A program made the position numbers and the translations under genes. 64,000 nt of DNA from JALYZC01 sp963725645 (GTDB lineage Bacteria; Actinomycetota; Thermoleophilia; Solirubrobacterales; Solirubrobacteraceae): NCBI GenBank assembly GCA_963725645.1, contig CAVRZD010000002.1:868001-932000 (forward strand). Direction: 5' to 3'. Positions 8,258-16,743 of this stretch are shown here, one piece after another. Under the pieces are notes generated by a model. The model did no database searches. It was not told the DNA's origin and worked only from the letters and a program-made list of their open reading frames with translations. How positions within the stretch are numbered: the stretch's first letter is position 1; every line of letters starts with the position of its first letter.

Positions 8258-9483
8258 GTCTGCCGCTCGAGGGCCTGCGCATCCTCGATTTGTCGCGGCT
8301 CCTACCGGGCGGATTCTGCTCGCTGCTGCTCGCGGACCTCGGCGCCGACGTGCTCAAGGTCGAGGACACCGGCATGGGCGACTACGTGCGCTGGGCGCCG
8401 CCGTACTACGAGGGGGCCGATGACAGCGCGAAGTCCGCCCTGTTCCTCGCGCTCAACCGCAACAAGCGCTCGATCCGGTTGAACCTCAAGGAGGAGGGCG
8501 GACGCGACGTGCTGCTGCGCCTGGCGCGCGAGTACGACGTGCTGCTGGAGTCCTTCCGCCCCGGCGTGCTCGACCGCCTCGGCGTCGGCTACGAGCGCCT
8601 GCGCGAGGAGAACCCCGGGCTCGTGTACTGCGCGATCAGCGGCTACGGGCAGGACGGCCCGTACCGGGACCGCTCCGGCCACGACATGAACTACCTCGGC
8701 CTGATCGGGCTGCTCGGGCTGACCGGGGACCGGGACGGGCCCCCGGTCCAGGCCGCCGGCCAGATCGCCGACCTCGGCGGCGGGGCGTTGATGGCCGCCG
8801 TGGGCATCCTCGCGGCGCTGCGCGAGCGCGACCGCTCCGGGGAGGGGCAGTTCGTGGACGTCTCCATGGCCGACGGCTCGCTCTCATGGCTGGCGATGGT
8901 CGCGGGCCGCTACTTCGCCGACGGCGACGTGCCGCGGCGCGGCGACCCGGAGCTGGCCGGCGCGCTGGTCTGCTACCGGCCCTACCAGTGCGCCGACGGC
9001 TGGGTCACGCTCGGTGCGCTGGAGCCGAAGTTCTGGGCCGCGTGGTGCCGCGGGGTGGGCCGCGAGGACCTGATCGAGAAGCAGTTCGAGCGACCGGGCT
9101 CCGCCACGCACGTGGAGGTCCAGGCGATCTTCATGGAGCGCGCGCGCGATCAGTGGCAGGCGTTTGCGTCCGAGCACGACTGCTGCCTCGAGCCCGTGCT
9201 CGACCTCGACGAGGCGCTGGACTCCGAGCTGGTGCGCGCGCGGGAGATGGTGGTCGAGCTCGACCAGCCGGGGGCCGCGACGCCGGTGCGCCAGCTCGGC
9301 CCGCCGATCAAGCTCTCGCGCACGCCGGCCAGCGTGCGCGAGCCCGGGCCGGGCCTCGGCGAGCACACGCACGAGGTGCTGCGCGACGCGGGCTACTCCG
9401 ACGACGAGATCGCCGCGCTGGAGGACGCCGGCGCGATCGCCGGCCCGATCGCCGCCGGCGTCCACGGCTCGTTCATGGGGTGA
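8254..9483 (+). CDS. CaiB/BaiF CoA-transferase family protein, AMACR-like
   Basis: 409 aa, normal for the family. N-terminal LEGLRILDLSRLLPGGF and the LADLGADVLKVE CoA-binding segment identify the fold. The centre matches alpha-methylacyl-CoA racemases: SGHDMNYLGL (about residue 143) and AGQIADLGGGALMA (about 168) hold the His and Asp acid/base pair of that subgroup, and GEGQFVDVSMADG follows. A racemase for 2-methylacyl-CoA fits a neighbourhood of acyl-CoA oxidation; CoA transfer is the alternative. The start overlaps the BKACE stop by ATGA, so translation is probably coupled. Confidence 0.85.
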   Translation: MSLPLEGLRILDLSRLLPGGFCSLLLADLGADVLKVEDTGMGDYVRWAPPYYEGADDSAKSALFLALNRNKRSIRLNLKEEGGRDVLLRLAREYDVLLESFRPGVLDRLGVGYERLREENPGLVYCAISGYGQDGPYRDRSGHDMNYLGLIGLLGLTGDRDGPPVQAAGQIADLGGGALMAAVGILAALRERDRSGEGQFVDVSMADGSLSWLAMVAGRYFADGDVPRRGDPELAGALVCYRPYQCADGWVTLGALEPKFWAAWCRGVGREDLIEKQFERPGSATHVEVQAIFMERARDQWQAFASEHDCCLEPVLDLDEALDSELVRAREMVVELDQPGAATPVRQLGPPIKLSRTPASVREPGPGLGEHTHEVLRDAGYSDDEIAALEDAGAIAGPIAAGVHGSFMG

Positions 9484-9487
9484 CCCG

Positions 9488-10189
9488 GTGAGCACGCCCG
9501 ACGGTCTGTTGAAGATGTCCGAGCTGGCCGAGCAATCGGGCGTCAGCGCCGGCACGATCAAGCACTACCTGCGCGAGGGCCTGCTGCCCGAGCCGGTGCG
9601 CACCTCCCGCAACATGGCGTACTACCCGCCGGACTTCGTCGAGCGCATCCGCCTGATCAAGCGCCTGCAGGAGGACCGCTTCATGCCGCTGCGGCTGATC
9701 AAGGGCGTGATCGACGAGGACCCCGAGCGCGCGCATGCGCTGATCGAGCTGGAGGACCGCATCCTCGAGCGCGCGGCGGCGGCGCAGGAGCGGGGGCGCG
9801 TGTCGCGGGCGGAGGTCCGCCGCCGCTACGAGGTGCCCGACAACGTGCTGGAACGCCTCGAGGACCTCCACATCCTCTCCCCCAACTCCCGCGGGTACGA
9901 CGCCGACGAGGTCAAGATCATCGAGGCGATCTCGCGCTTCCGCGCGGGCGGCTACGACGAGCGCATCGGCTTCACCGTCTACGACGCCGTGCGCTACCGC
10001 GAGGCGCTCCAGCCGCTGGTGGAGGAGGAGGTGACCGTACTGCTCGAGCGCCTCGTCGGCGAGGTCGACGTCGACCGCGCGGAGGAGATCATCGCCGCCG
10101 GCACCGAGCCGCTGCGCGAGCTGATCGGCGCGATCCACTCCAAGCTGCTGCTCGACGCGCTGCGGCGCGCGACCGAGCGGCGGACCTGA
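9488..10189 (+). CDS. MerR-family regulator with a second MerR-like helix-turn-helix
   Basis: 233 aa, longer than a minimal MerR. Residues 8-75 form a MerR DNA-binding domain (MSELAEQSGVSAGTIKHYLR, then the wing to FVERIRLIKRL). Around residues 110-165 a second, weaker MerR-like unit appears (SRAEVRRRYEVPDNVLERL, then YDADEVKIIEAISRFRAGG). The C-terminus is helical and could bind an acyl-CoA or hydrophobic ligand; no metal Cys is seen. GTG start 4 nt after the CaiB-like gene. It is the best local candidate to act on the AGTAG-N6-CTACT sites, but this is inference. Confidence 0.8.
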   Translation: MSTPDGLLKMSELAEQSGVSAGTIKHYLREGLLPEPVRTSRNMAYYPPDFVERIRLIKRLQEDRFMPLRLIKGVIDEDPERAHALIELEDRILERAAAAQERGRVSRAEVRRRYEVPDNVLERLEDLHILSPNSRGYDADEVKIIEAISRFRAGGYDERIGFTVYDAVRYREALQPLVEEEVTVLLERLVGEVDVDRAEEIIAAGTEPLRELIGAIHSKLLLDALRRATERRT

Positions 10190-10217
10190 GCGACGGACCA
10201 GTCCCGACGGGCGCGGC

Positions 10218-10223
10218 TAGACT
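10218..10223 (+). promoter_or_regulatory. leaderless-type -10 hexamer TAGACT
   Basis: TAGACT ends 10 nt before the GTG at 10234, which has no Shine-Dalgarno sequence. Confidence 0.45.
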
Positions 10224-10233
10224 GCCGCGCGTC

Positions 10234-10605
10234 GTGGACTGGAAGCTCGAACTCGTGCAGGTTCCCGTCTCGGACGTGGACCGGGCACGGGACTTCTACG
10301 CCGAGAAGGCCGGCTTCACCCTCGATCACGACCACCGGGTCAGCGACGAGATCCGCTTCGTCCAGCTGACGCCTCCCGGGTCGGCCTGCTCGATCGCCCT
10401 CGGAACCGGGCTCGGCGACATGCCACCGGGCTCCGTTCAGGGCCTCCAGCTGGTGGTCTCGGACATCCACGCGGCGCGCGCGGAGCTCGTCGAGCGCGGG
10501 GTCGAGGTCGGCGAGGTCCAGGACTTCCCCTGGGGCTCGTTCGTCTTCTTCAGCGATCCGGACGGCAACGGCTGGTCCGTGCAGGCCGTCACCGCGCGCT
10601 CCTAG
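10234..10605 (+). CDS. VOC (glyoxalase/bleomycin-resistance fold) family protein
   Basis: 123 aa, a single VOC unit of two beta-alpha-beta-beta-beta modules: module one begins LELVQVPVSDVDRARDFY, module two LQLVVSDIHAARAELVERG and ends FFSDPDGNGWSVQA. The usual metal ligands of glyoxalase I (His/Glu at module starts) are not clearly kept: the first module starts with Gln (VQVPV) and the second with Gln (LQLVV), so a metal-free or different chemistry is likely. GTG start without ribosome binding site but with a TAGACT hexamer upstream. Single-gene unit ending before a 12-bp hairpin. Confidence 0.8.
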   Translation: MDWKLELVQVPVSDVDRARDFYAEKAGFTLDHDHRVSDEIRFVQLTPPGSACSIALGTGLGDMPPGSVQGLQLVVSDIHAARAELVERGVEVGEVQDFPWGSFVFFSDPDGNGWSVQAVTARS

Positions 10606-10618
10606 AGCGCCCACCGCA

Positions 10619-10653
10619 CCGGTTCGACACTCGGCCCGGCGGTGTCGAACCGG
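10619..10653. terminator. perfect 12-bp inverted repeat after the VOC gene
   Basis: CCGGTTCGACAC and GTGTCGAACCGG pair perfectly around an 11-nt loop, starting 14 nt after the VOC stop. There is no T-tract, which is common for actinobacterial terminators. It also lies 87 nt before the FabH start, so an operator role for the FAS cluster is the alternative. Confidence 0.5.
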
Positions 10654-10739
10654 GGAAACCCGGGGTGCGCGGCAGTGTGAAATGCCCGGTACATGGCGGT
10701 GCAAGCCCTTCTGTTGATCGTGCCCGAGGCGGTCGCGGC

Positions 10740-11702
10740 GTGAGCGGAGCCGGGATCTTCGGCGTCGGCGCGGCCCTGCCCGAGGAGGTCGTCGCCAACG
10801 CCGCCTTCGTAGACCGCCTCGACACGAGCGACGAGTGGATCGTGCGGCGCACGGGGATCCGCGAGCGCCGCCGGCTCAACGGTGTGCGCACGCTCGCCGA
10901 TCTCGCCGCCGAAGCGTGCGCGGCCGCGCTGGACGACGCCCACCGCGACGCTTCCGCCGTCGACCGGGTGATCGTCTCGACGATCACCCCGGACCGTCTC
11001 ACGCCGGGGCTGGCGCCCGAGGTGGCGGCGCTCGTCGGCGCGCGCGGGGCGGGCGCCAGCGACCTCAACGCTGCCTGCGCCGGCTTCCTGGCGGCCCTCG
11101 AGCAGGCCGCTGCGCTGGTCGAGTCGGAGCGCGCCGATGTCGTTCTGGTGTGCGGTGCCGAGGCGCTCTCTCGCATCACCGACATGGAGGACCGCTCGAC
11201 CGCGGTCCTCTTCGGCGACGGCGCTGCCGCCGTGGTGGTCGCCCGCGGCGAGCTGGAGCTGGGGTGCGCGGCGTTCGAGCTCGGGAGCGACGGGGTCCAC
11301 GGCGACCTCCTCTACGCGGGCGCCGAGGAGCGGCTGCTGCGGATGGAGGGCCGCGAGGTCTACCGCCATGCGGTGCGGCGCATGGTCGAGGCGACCGCGG
11401 CCGCGCTCGCGCGCTGCCGCCTCGGCGTCGAGGATCTCGACCTGTTCGTCGCCCACCAGGCGAACGCGCGGATCGTCGAGGCGGCCGCCGACGAGCTCGG
11501 CCTGCCCCGCGAGCGCGTCGCGCTGAACGTCGATCGGGTCGCGAACACCTCCTCCGCCTCGATCCCGCTGGCCCTGTGGGAGGCCGAGCGCAGCGGCGCC
11601 CTGCGCGCCGGCGACCGGGTCGGTCTCGCCGCCTTCGGCGCCGGGTTCGTGTGGGGCGCGGGCGTCGTGTCGTGGAAGGAGCGCGTGCATGTCTGCGCGT
11701 GA
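10740..11702 (+). CDS. fabH: beta-ketoacyl-ACP synthase III
   Basis: 320 aa from GTG 10740 (an upstream in-frame start at 10665 would add 25 unlike residues). Condenses an acyl-CoA primer with malonyl-ACP to start type II fatty acid synthesis. The catalytic triad is visible: Cys in NAACAGF (about residue 108), His in VAHQAN (about 237), Asn in VANTSSAS (about 267). The N-terminal DTSDEWIVRRTGIRERR segment is typical FabH. It is the first gene of a six-gene FAS cluster running FabH-FabG-ACP-FabF-carboxyltransferase-TetR, and overlaps FabG by 14 nt. Primer choice (straight or branched) cannot be read. Confidence 0.9.
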   Translation: MSGAGIFGVGAALPEEVVANAAFVDRLDTSDEWIVRRTGIRERRRLNGVRTLADLAAEACAAALDDAHRDASAVDRVIVSTITPDRLTPGLAPEVAALVGARGAGASDLNAACAGFLAALEQAAALVESERADVVLVCGAEALSRITDMEDRSTAVLFGDGAAAVVVARGELELGCAAFELGSDGVHGDLLYAGAEERLLRMEGREVYRHAVRRMVEATAAALARCRLGVEDLDLFVAHQANARIVEAAADELGLPRERVALNVDRVANTSSASIPLALWEAERSGALRAGDRVGLAAFGAGFVWGAGVVSWKERVHVCA

Positions 11703-12369
11703 GGAGGGCTGCGCCATGGTGACCGGCGGCACGCGCGGCATCGGGGCCGCCGTCGCCGACGCGCTGCGCGAGCGCGGCTGGCGGGTCGCGACGTTGAGCC
11801 GCAACGGCGGCGACCTGCGGGCCGACGTCGCCGACCCGGAGGCGGTCGAGCGTGCCTTCGCCGAAGTGCGCGAGCGCTTCGGGCCCGTCCACGTGCTCGT
11901 CAACAACGCCGGGCTCCACCGCGACGGCCTCGCGATTCGGATGAGCGCGGAGGATTGGGGGAGCGTCGTCGACACGAACCTGTCCGGCGCCTTCCACTGC
12001 ACCAGGCGCGCGCTCGACGACATGCTGTCGGCGCGCTGGGGCCGGATCGTCAACATCTCCTCCGTGGTCGCCGAGCGGGCCAATCCCGGCCAGGCCAACT
12101 ACGCCGCGAGCAAGGCGGGCCTGCTGGCACTGACCCGCACGGTCGCGCGCGAGATGGCGCGCAAGGGCATCACCTGCAACGCGGTGCTGCCCGGCGTGAT
12201 CGAAACGGACATGACCGCCGACGTGGCCGAGGGGCTCGTGGGGGCGGTCCCCGCGGGGCGGGTCGGCCAGCCGGCCGACGTCGCCGCCTGCGTCGCCTTC
12301 CTCTGCTCGGAGGAGGCGGCCTATGTCAACGGGGCCATGCTCGCCGTCGACGGCGGGCTGGCCGCATGA
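11689..12369 (+). CDS. fabG: 3-oxoacyl-ACP reductase (SDR)
   Basis: 226 aa, slightly shorter than usual FabG (about 245). NADPH-binding TGGTRGIG (about residue 12), NNAG (about 70), catalytic Ser in ISSV and the YAASK Tyr/Lys pair (about 137), and the C-terminal VDGGLAA are present. Reduces beta-ketoacyl-ACP made by the adjacent synthases. The region after the first Rossmann strand is compressed (TLSRNGGDLRADVAD), explaining the shorter length. It overlaps fabH upstream and sits 17 nt before the ACP gene. Confidence 0.9.
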   Translation: MSAREEGCAMVTGGTRGIGAAVADALRERGWRVATLSRNGGDLRADVADPEAVERAFAEVRERFGPVHVLVNNAGLHRDGLAIRMSAEDWGSVVDTNLSGAFHCTRRALDDMLSARWGRIVNISSVVAERANPGQANYAASKAGLLALTRTVAREMARKGITCNAVLPGVIETDMTADVAEGLVGAVPAGRVGQPADVAACVAFLCSEEAAYVNGAMLAVDGGLAA

Positions 12370-12386
12370 GAGAGAAAGGAACAGGT

Positions 12387-12671
12387 ATGACACCAGACCA
12401 GACCGGCACCGCGACCCTCACCGAGGAGCAGGTGCTGCAACGCATTCGGGCGACGCTGGCCGAGCAGAAGGTCCCCGGCGCGGAGACGGCGGGGCCGGAG
12501 GCCACCTGGAGCGAGCTCGACGTCGACTCGCTCGACCTCGTCGAGCTCGTCAAGACGCTCGAGGACGAGTTCGGCGTCACGATCCACGACGAGGAGCTCA
12601 AGCCGATCGCGTCGGTGGGCGACGCCGTGACCCTCGTCCTGCGCCTCGACGCGGAGCGGGCGAGCGCGTGA
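12387..12671 (+). CDS. acpP: acyl carrier protein
   Basis: 94 aa, acidic, four-helix ACP. The phosphopantetheine attachment Ser is in ELDVDSLDLVELV (about residue 49), matching the DSL motif. Carries growing acyl chains between FabH, FabF, FabG and FabI encoded around it. AAAGGA 7 nt before the ATG gives a good ribosome binding site; the upstream in-frame ATG at 12366 lacks one. The stop overlaps the FabF start (GTGA). Confidence 0.92.
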   Translation: MTPDQTGTATLTEEQVLQRIRATLAEQKVPGAETAGPEATWSELDVDSLDLVELVKTLEDEFGVTIHDEELKPIASVGDAVTLVLRLDAERASA

Positions 12672-13846
12672 CCCCCGACGTCGTGATCACCGGACGCGGC
12701 GTGGTCGCGCCCGCCGGGGAGGGCGCGGACGCGTTCTTCGAGGCGCTCACGTCGCGGCGCTCCGGCATCGCCGACGGCGTCGGGGCCTGCGTCGAGTTCG
12801 ACCCCGAGCGTTGGATGACGCCGAAGGAGGCGCGGCGCACCGACCGCTACGCGCAGCTCGCGGTCGCCGCGGCGGCCCAGGCCGCCGAGGAGGCCGAGCT
12901 GCCGGACGGGATCGAGCCCGAGCGCCTCGGCGTGCTCATGGGCACGGGCATGGGGGGCCTGGCGACGCTTGAGCGGGAGTGCCGCAACTGGCTGGAGAAG
13001 GGCGACCGCGGCGTCTCACCCCACACCGTGCCGATGATGATGCCCAACGCGGCGGCGGGCCTGATCGCGATGCGGTTGGACGCCCACGGCCCCGGCTTCC
13101 AGGTCGGCTCGGCGTGCGCGACCGGCGCGCACGCGATCGGCGAGGCCGCGCGCATGATCCAGCGCGGCGAGGCCGACGTGGTCGTCGCGGGCGGCGCCGA
13201 GGCGCCGCTGACCGGCCTCTGCATCGCCGCATTCCGCGGCATGGGGGCGCTCTCGAAGGAGGGTGTCTCGCGGCCGTTCGACGCCCGCCGCGACGGTTTC
13301 GTGATCGGGGAGGGCGCGGGCGCGGTGGTGCTCGAGTCCGCCGATCACGCGCGGGCGCGCGGGGCGCAGGTCCGCGGCCGCGTCGCCGGCTACGGCGCCT
13401 CCAACGACGCCTTCCACATCACCCAGCCGGACGAGGACGGTCGCGGCGCCGCGCAGGCGATGCGCGCCGCCCTCGCCGACGCCGGGGCCGCGCCCGGCGA
13501 CGTGGGCTACGTCAACGCCCACGGGACCTCGACGCCGTTCAACGATCGCGTCGAGACGATCGCCGTGCACACGGTGTTCGACGGTGACGCCCCGCCGGTG
13601 TCCTCGACGAAGTCCGCGATCGGCCACCTGCTCGGCGGCGCCGGCGCCGTCGAGGCGGTGGCGACCCTGGGGGCGCTCCAGCACGGCGTGTTGCCGCCCA
13701 CGCTCAACTACGAGGAGCCCGACCCGGAGTGCGACCTCGACTACGTTCCCGACGGGTCCCGCGAGGCCGGGGGCCTTGAGCTGGCGCTGTCCAACTCGTT
13801 CGGCTTCGGTGGCCAGAACGCCTGCCTCGCCCTCGCCGCTCGATGA
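12668..13846 (+). CDS. fabF: beta-ketoacyl-ACP synthase II
   Basis: 392 aa, elongating KAS. Catalytic Cys in VGSACATGAHAIG (about residue 150), first His in NAHGTSTPFND (about 287), Lys-His segment KSAIGHLLGGAGAVEA (about 318), and the terminal NSFGFGGQN loop. Extends acyl-ACP by two carbons with malonyl-ACP. GTG start inside the ACP stop, and its own stop overlaps the carboxyltransferase start (ATGA), indicating a tightly coupled operon. No malonyl-CoA:ACP transacylase or dehydratase is encoded in the visible cluster, so FabD and FabZ functions must come from elsewhere. Confidence 0.9.
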   Translation: MTPDVVITGRGVVAPAGEGADAFFEALTSRRSGIADGVGACVEFDPERWMTPKEARRTDRYAQLAVAAAAQAAEEAELPDGIEPERLGVLMGTGMGGLATLERECRNWLEKGDRGVSPHTVPMMMPNAAAGLIAMRLDAHGPGFQVGSACATGAHAIGEAARMIQRGEADVVVAGGAEAPLTGLCIAAFRGMGALSKEGVSRPFDARRDGFVIGEGAGAVVLESADHARARGAQVRGRVAGYGASNDAFHITQPDEDGRGAAQAMRAALADAGAAPGDVGYVNAHGTSTPFNDRVETIAVHTVFDGDAPPVSSTKSAIGHLLGGAGAVEAVATLGALQHGVLPPTLNYEEPDPECDLDYVPDGSREAGGLELALSNSFGFGGQNACLALAAR

Positions 13847-15231
13847 GCGCCGCGCCTGCCCTGCGCGCCGTCCCGCGGCCCGCGGTGCCGCGCAGGGCGG
13901 GCTCTGATCGGGCGCGGGCGCGGCTGGACCGGCTGCTCGATCCGGGCACCTTCAGGCCCTGGCGCTCCGCGGTCGGCGACGGCGTGGTGGCCGGGTCCGG
14001 GCGGATCGGCGGGCGCCTGACGTTCGCCTGGGCGCAGGACGGCGGGCATCGCGGCGGCTCGCTCGGCGCGGCGGGCGGGGACACGATCGCCCGCACGATC
14101 GCGCGCGCCGACGCGGCCGGCGCTCCGGTGGTGGGCTTCCCGCACTCCGGCGGTGCCCGCCTGCAGGAGGGCGTCGCCGCCCTGACGGCGTACGCGGCGA
14201 TCTTCGCCGCCCAGACCCGCGCGCGCGTCCCGCAGCTGAGCGTCGTTGCCGGCGCATGCGCGGGCGGAGCCGCGTATGCGACCGCGCTCGGGGACCTGAC
14301 GATCATGGCCGGGCCGGAGGCGCGGCTGTTCCTCACGGGGCCGCGCGTCGTCGAGCGCGTCACGCGCGAGCGGATCGACGCCGACGCCCTCGGAGGGCCG
14401 GGCGTGCACCGCCACAACGGCGTCGCCCATCTGGTCGCGGCCGACGACGCGGGCGCCGCCGCGCTCGCGCGCGCGGTGCTCGCGCACCTGCCCGGGCGCG
14501 CGGGCGAGCCGCTGCCGACGGTCGCGCCGCGCCCGGCGGCGCCCGGAGATCCGGCCGAGCCGGTGCCCGCCGAGTCGCGGCGGGTCTACGACGTCCGCGA
14601 CGTCGCCGAACGGCTCGTCGACCGCGGCGCGCTGTTCGAGCTGGCGCCCCGGTGGGCGCGCAACCTCGTCGTCGCGCTCGCCCGGATCGAGGGAACGCCC
14701 GTGGGCGTGATCGCCAACCAGCCGCGCCACCTCGGCGGCTGCCTCGACGCCGCGGCCTCGGAGAAGGGCGCGTGGTTCGTCGAGCTGTGCGACCGCTTCG
14801 GACTGCCGCTGGTCGTGCTCGTGGACACGCCCGGGTTCCTTCCGGGCGCGCGCCAGGAACGCCAGGCGATCATCCGCCACGGGGCCGCGCTGGTGGCCGC
14901 GTTCACGCGTGCGACGGTCCCGCGCGTAACGCTCACCCTCCGACAGGCGTACGGTGGTGCACACATCGTCATGAATTCCCGCGACCTCGGAGCCGATCTG
15001 ACCCTTGCCTGGCCCGACGCGGCCATCGGCGTGATGGGCGCGCGCCAGGCCGTCGAGGTGGTCGAGCGCCGCGCGCTCGCAGCCGGGGCGGACGCGGACG
15101 CGCTCGCGGCCCGCTACGCGGACGAGCACCTGCCGGTGGGGGTCGCCGCGGCCGGCGGCTTCGTCGACGAGGTGGTCGAGCCCTGCGACACGCGGGACCG
15201 CGTCGCCGAGGTCCTGGAGCGCGCCCGATGA
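13843..15231 (+). CDS. acyl-CoA carboxylase carboxyltransferase subunit
   Basis: 462 aa, about 60 shorter than typical PccB/AccD-type subunits. N-half oxyanion motif GFPHSGGARLQEG (about residue 100) and GACAGGAAY; C-half ANQPRHLGGCLDAAASEKGA, DTPGFLPG and RQAYGGAHIVM. It probably makes malonyl-CoA for the fatty acid synthase encoded by the four genes before it, with a biotinylated partner encoded outside the window. The N-terminal part before the first crotonase core is trimmed (the usual KxxARERI region is reduced to DRARARLDRLLDPGTF). It differs from the frame-disrupted paralogue at 5275. Confidence 0.85.
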   Translation: MSAAPALRAVPRPAVPRRAGSDRARARLDRLLDPGTFRPWRSAVGDGVVAGSGRIGGRLTFAWAQDGGHRGGSLGAAGGDTIARTIARADAAGAPVVGFPHSGGARLQEGVAALTAYAAIFAAQTRARVPQLSVVAGACAGGAAYATALGDLTIMAGPEARLFLTGPRVVERVTRERIDADALGGPGVHRHNGVAHLVAADDAGAAALARAVLAHLPGRAGEPLPTVAPRPAAPGDPAEPVPAESRRVYDVRDVAERLVDRGALFELAPRWARNLVVALARIEGTPVGVIANQPRHLGGCLDAAASEKGAWFVELCDRFGLPLVVLVDTPGFLPGARQERQAIIRHGAALVAAFTRATVPRVTLTLRQAYGGAHIVMNSRDLGADLTLAWPDAAIGVMGARQAVEVVERRALAAGADADALAARYADEHLPVGVAAAGGFVDEVVEPCDTRDRVAEVLERAR

Positions 15232-15878
15232 GCACCCCGGCCCAGGCCAAGGCCAAGGCCAAGCGGACGCTCGCGCCCCGCAACGCGACCGAGGACGGGA
15301 TCCTCGCGGCCGCCCGCGAGATGCTGGCGGAGGCGTCCTATGACGAGCTGACCGTCGACGCAATCGCGCGCCGGTGCTACGTCTCGCGCACCGCCGTCTA
15401 CTTCTACTTCCCCAACAAGCGCGCGGTCATCGACCGCCTGATCCAGCAGGTGTTCACCGACATGCTCACGGCCGCGCGGCCCTACCTCGACGGCGGGTCC
15501 GAGCCGCGGCGGGAGCTGCGCCAGTCGCTCGGGCGCGTGTGCACGGTGGTCAACCGGGAGGCTTCGATCCTGCTGCTGGCGGCCGAGTTGTCGGGTCGCG
15601 AGGACCGCCTGCCGCCCGAGTGGGAGCCCTACATCCGCCGTCTCGTCGTCGCCGTCGAGCGGCGGATCCGCCGCGACCAGGAGCGCGGCGTCGCGCCGGA
15701 CGACATCTCCGCCCGCGTCTCCGCGCAGGCGCTGTGCGCGATGGTCGAGCGCCACATCACGATCGAGGTGCTTCGCCAGGGCAACGTCGTCACCGAGTCG
15801 ATCCGCGTGCTCGCCGAGCTGTGGTGGCGCGCGGTCTACTCGAGCCCGCCCGGGGACAGCGGCGCCCCCAGCGCGTGA
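15228..15878 (+). CDS. TetR-family transcriptional regulator of the FAS cluster
   Basis: 216 aa. TetR helix-turn-helix at residues 22-68: DGILAAAREMLAEASYDEL, then TVDAIARRCYVSRTAVYFYF and PNKRAVIDRL. The remainder is all-helical, as for a ligand-binding and dimer domain. The Lys/Ala-rich tail at the N-terminus (QAKAKAKAKR) may contact DNA. Its start overlaps the carboxyltransferase stop (ATGA), so it is co-transcribed with the FAS genes and may sense a fatty acyl product. Its last 43 nt overlap the convergent fabI gene. Confidence 0.85.
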   Translation: MSTPAQAKAKAKRTLAPRNATEDGILAAAREMLAEASYDELTVDAIARRCYVSRTAVYFYFPNKRAVIDRLIQQVFTDMLTAARPYLDGGSEPRRELRQSLGRVCTVVNREASILLLAAELSGREDRLPPEWEPYIRRLVVAVERRIRRDQERGVAPDDISARVSAQALCAMVERHITIEVLRQGNVVTESIRVLAELWWRAVYSSPPGDSGAPSA

Positions 15879-16633
15879 TACCCGCCGTCGACGTGCAGCA
15901 CCTCGCCGGTCACGGCCCGAGCCAGGTCTGAGAGCAGGAAGAGGCACGCGTCGGCGACCGGCGCCGGGTCGCGGACGTCCCAGCCCAGCGGGGCCTGGCG
16001 CTGCCACGCGTCGGCCAGGCCGTCGAAGCCGTCGATCCCGCGGGCGGCCATGGTCGCCAGCGGTCCCGCGGCGACGAGGTTGGCGCGCACGCCGGTGGCG
16101 CCGAGATCGCGCGCGAGATAGCGGTTGACCGCCTCCAGCGCGGCCTTGGCCACGCCCATCCAGTCGTATGCCGGCCACGCCCGCGTGGCGTCGAAGTCCA
16201 GCCCGACGATCGCGCCGCCGGCGGGCGCGCGCTCCAGCAGCCCGAGCAGCCCGACGGCGAGGTGCTTGAGCGAGTAGGCGCTCGTGCGGAAGGCCTCCTC
16301 GGCCGCCTCCGGCGGCGTCTCGAGGAAGCGGCCCCCCAGCGCCTCGGGTGGCGCGAACGCGATCGCGTGCAGCACGCCGTCGAGCGCGCCCCAGCGCTCG
16401 TCGAGCGCGGCGGCGACGGCCTCGACGTGCTCCGGGGCGTTGACGTCGAGCTCGAGCACGTCCGGGGGCTCGGGCAGCCGCCGTGCCATGCGCTCGGTGA
16501 TCCGCAGGCCACGGCCGAAGCCGGTCAGCACGAGCTCGGCGCCGGCACGCTGAGCGCGCTCGGCCACCGCGTAGGCGATCGAGTCGTCCGTCAGGACCCC
16601 GGTCACCAGCAGGCGCTTGCCTTCGAGCAGCAT
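15836..16633 (-). CDS. fabI: enoyl-ACP reductase (NADH), FabI/InhA type
   Basis: 265 aa. Reduces enoyl-ACP in each elongation cycle. FabI features: LEGKRLLVTGVLTDDSIAYA at the start (G-x5-S-x-A NADH motif), LDVNAPEHV, HAIAFAPPEALGG and the Tyr-x6-Lys pair near residue 155 (YDWMGVAK). This is the target class of isoniazid and triclosan. AGGAG is 6 nt before the ATG. It lies convergent to the FAS operon and shares 43 bp with the TetR 3' end, so antisense interplay between the two transcripts is possible. Confidence 0.9.
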   Translation of the reverse strand: MLLEGKRLLVTGVLTDDSIAYAVAERAQRAGAELVLTGFGRGLRITERMARRLPEPPDVLELDVNAPEHVEAVAAALDERWGALDGVLHAIAFAPPEALGGRFLETPPEAAEEAFRTSAYSLKHLAVGLLGLLERAPAGGAIVGLDFDATRAWPAYDWMGVAKAALEAVNRYLARDLGATGVRANLVAAGPLATMAARGIDGFDGLADAWQRQAPLGWDVRDPAPVADACLFLLSDLARAVTGEVLHVDGGYHALGAPLSPGGLE

Positions 16634-16743
16634 CGGGTACTCCTACCGCACGGGCGCGGCCCGGTTCCGCGAATTCAACGCTCGGCGCCCCCGCGTCAGC
16701 TTCTCGGGTCGGCGTCGGGCGGGGTCCGACAGGGGGAGAGACG

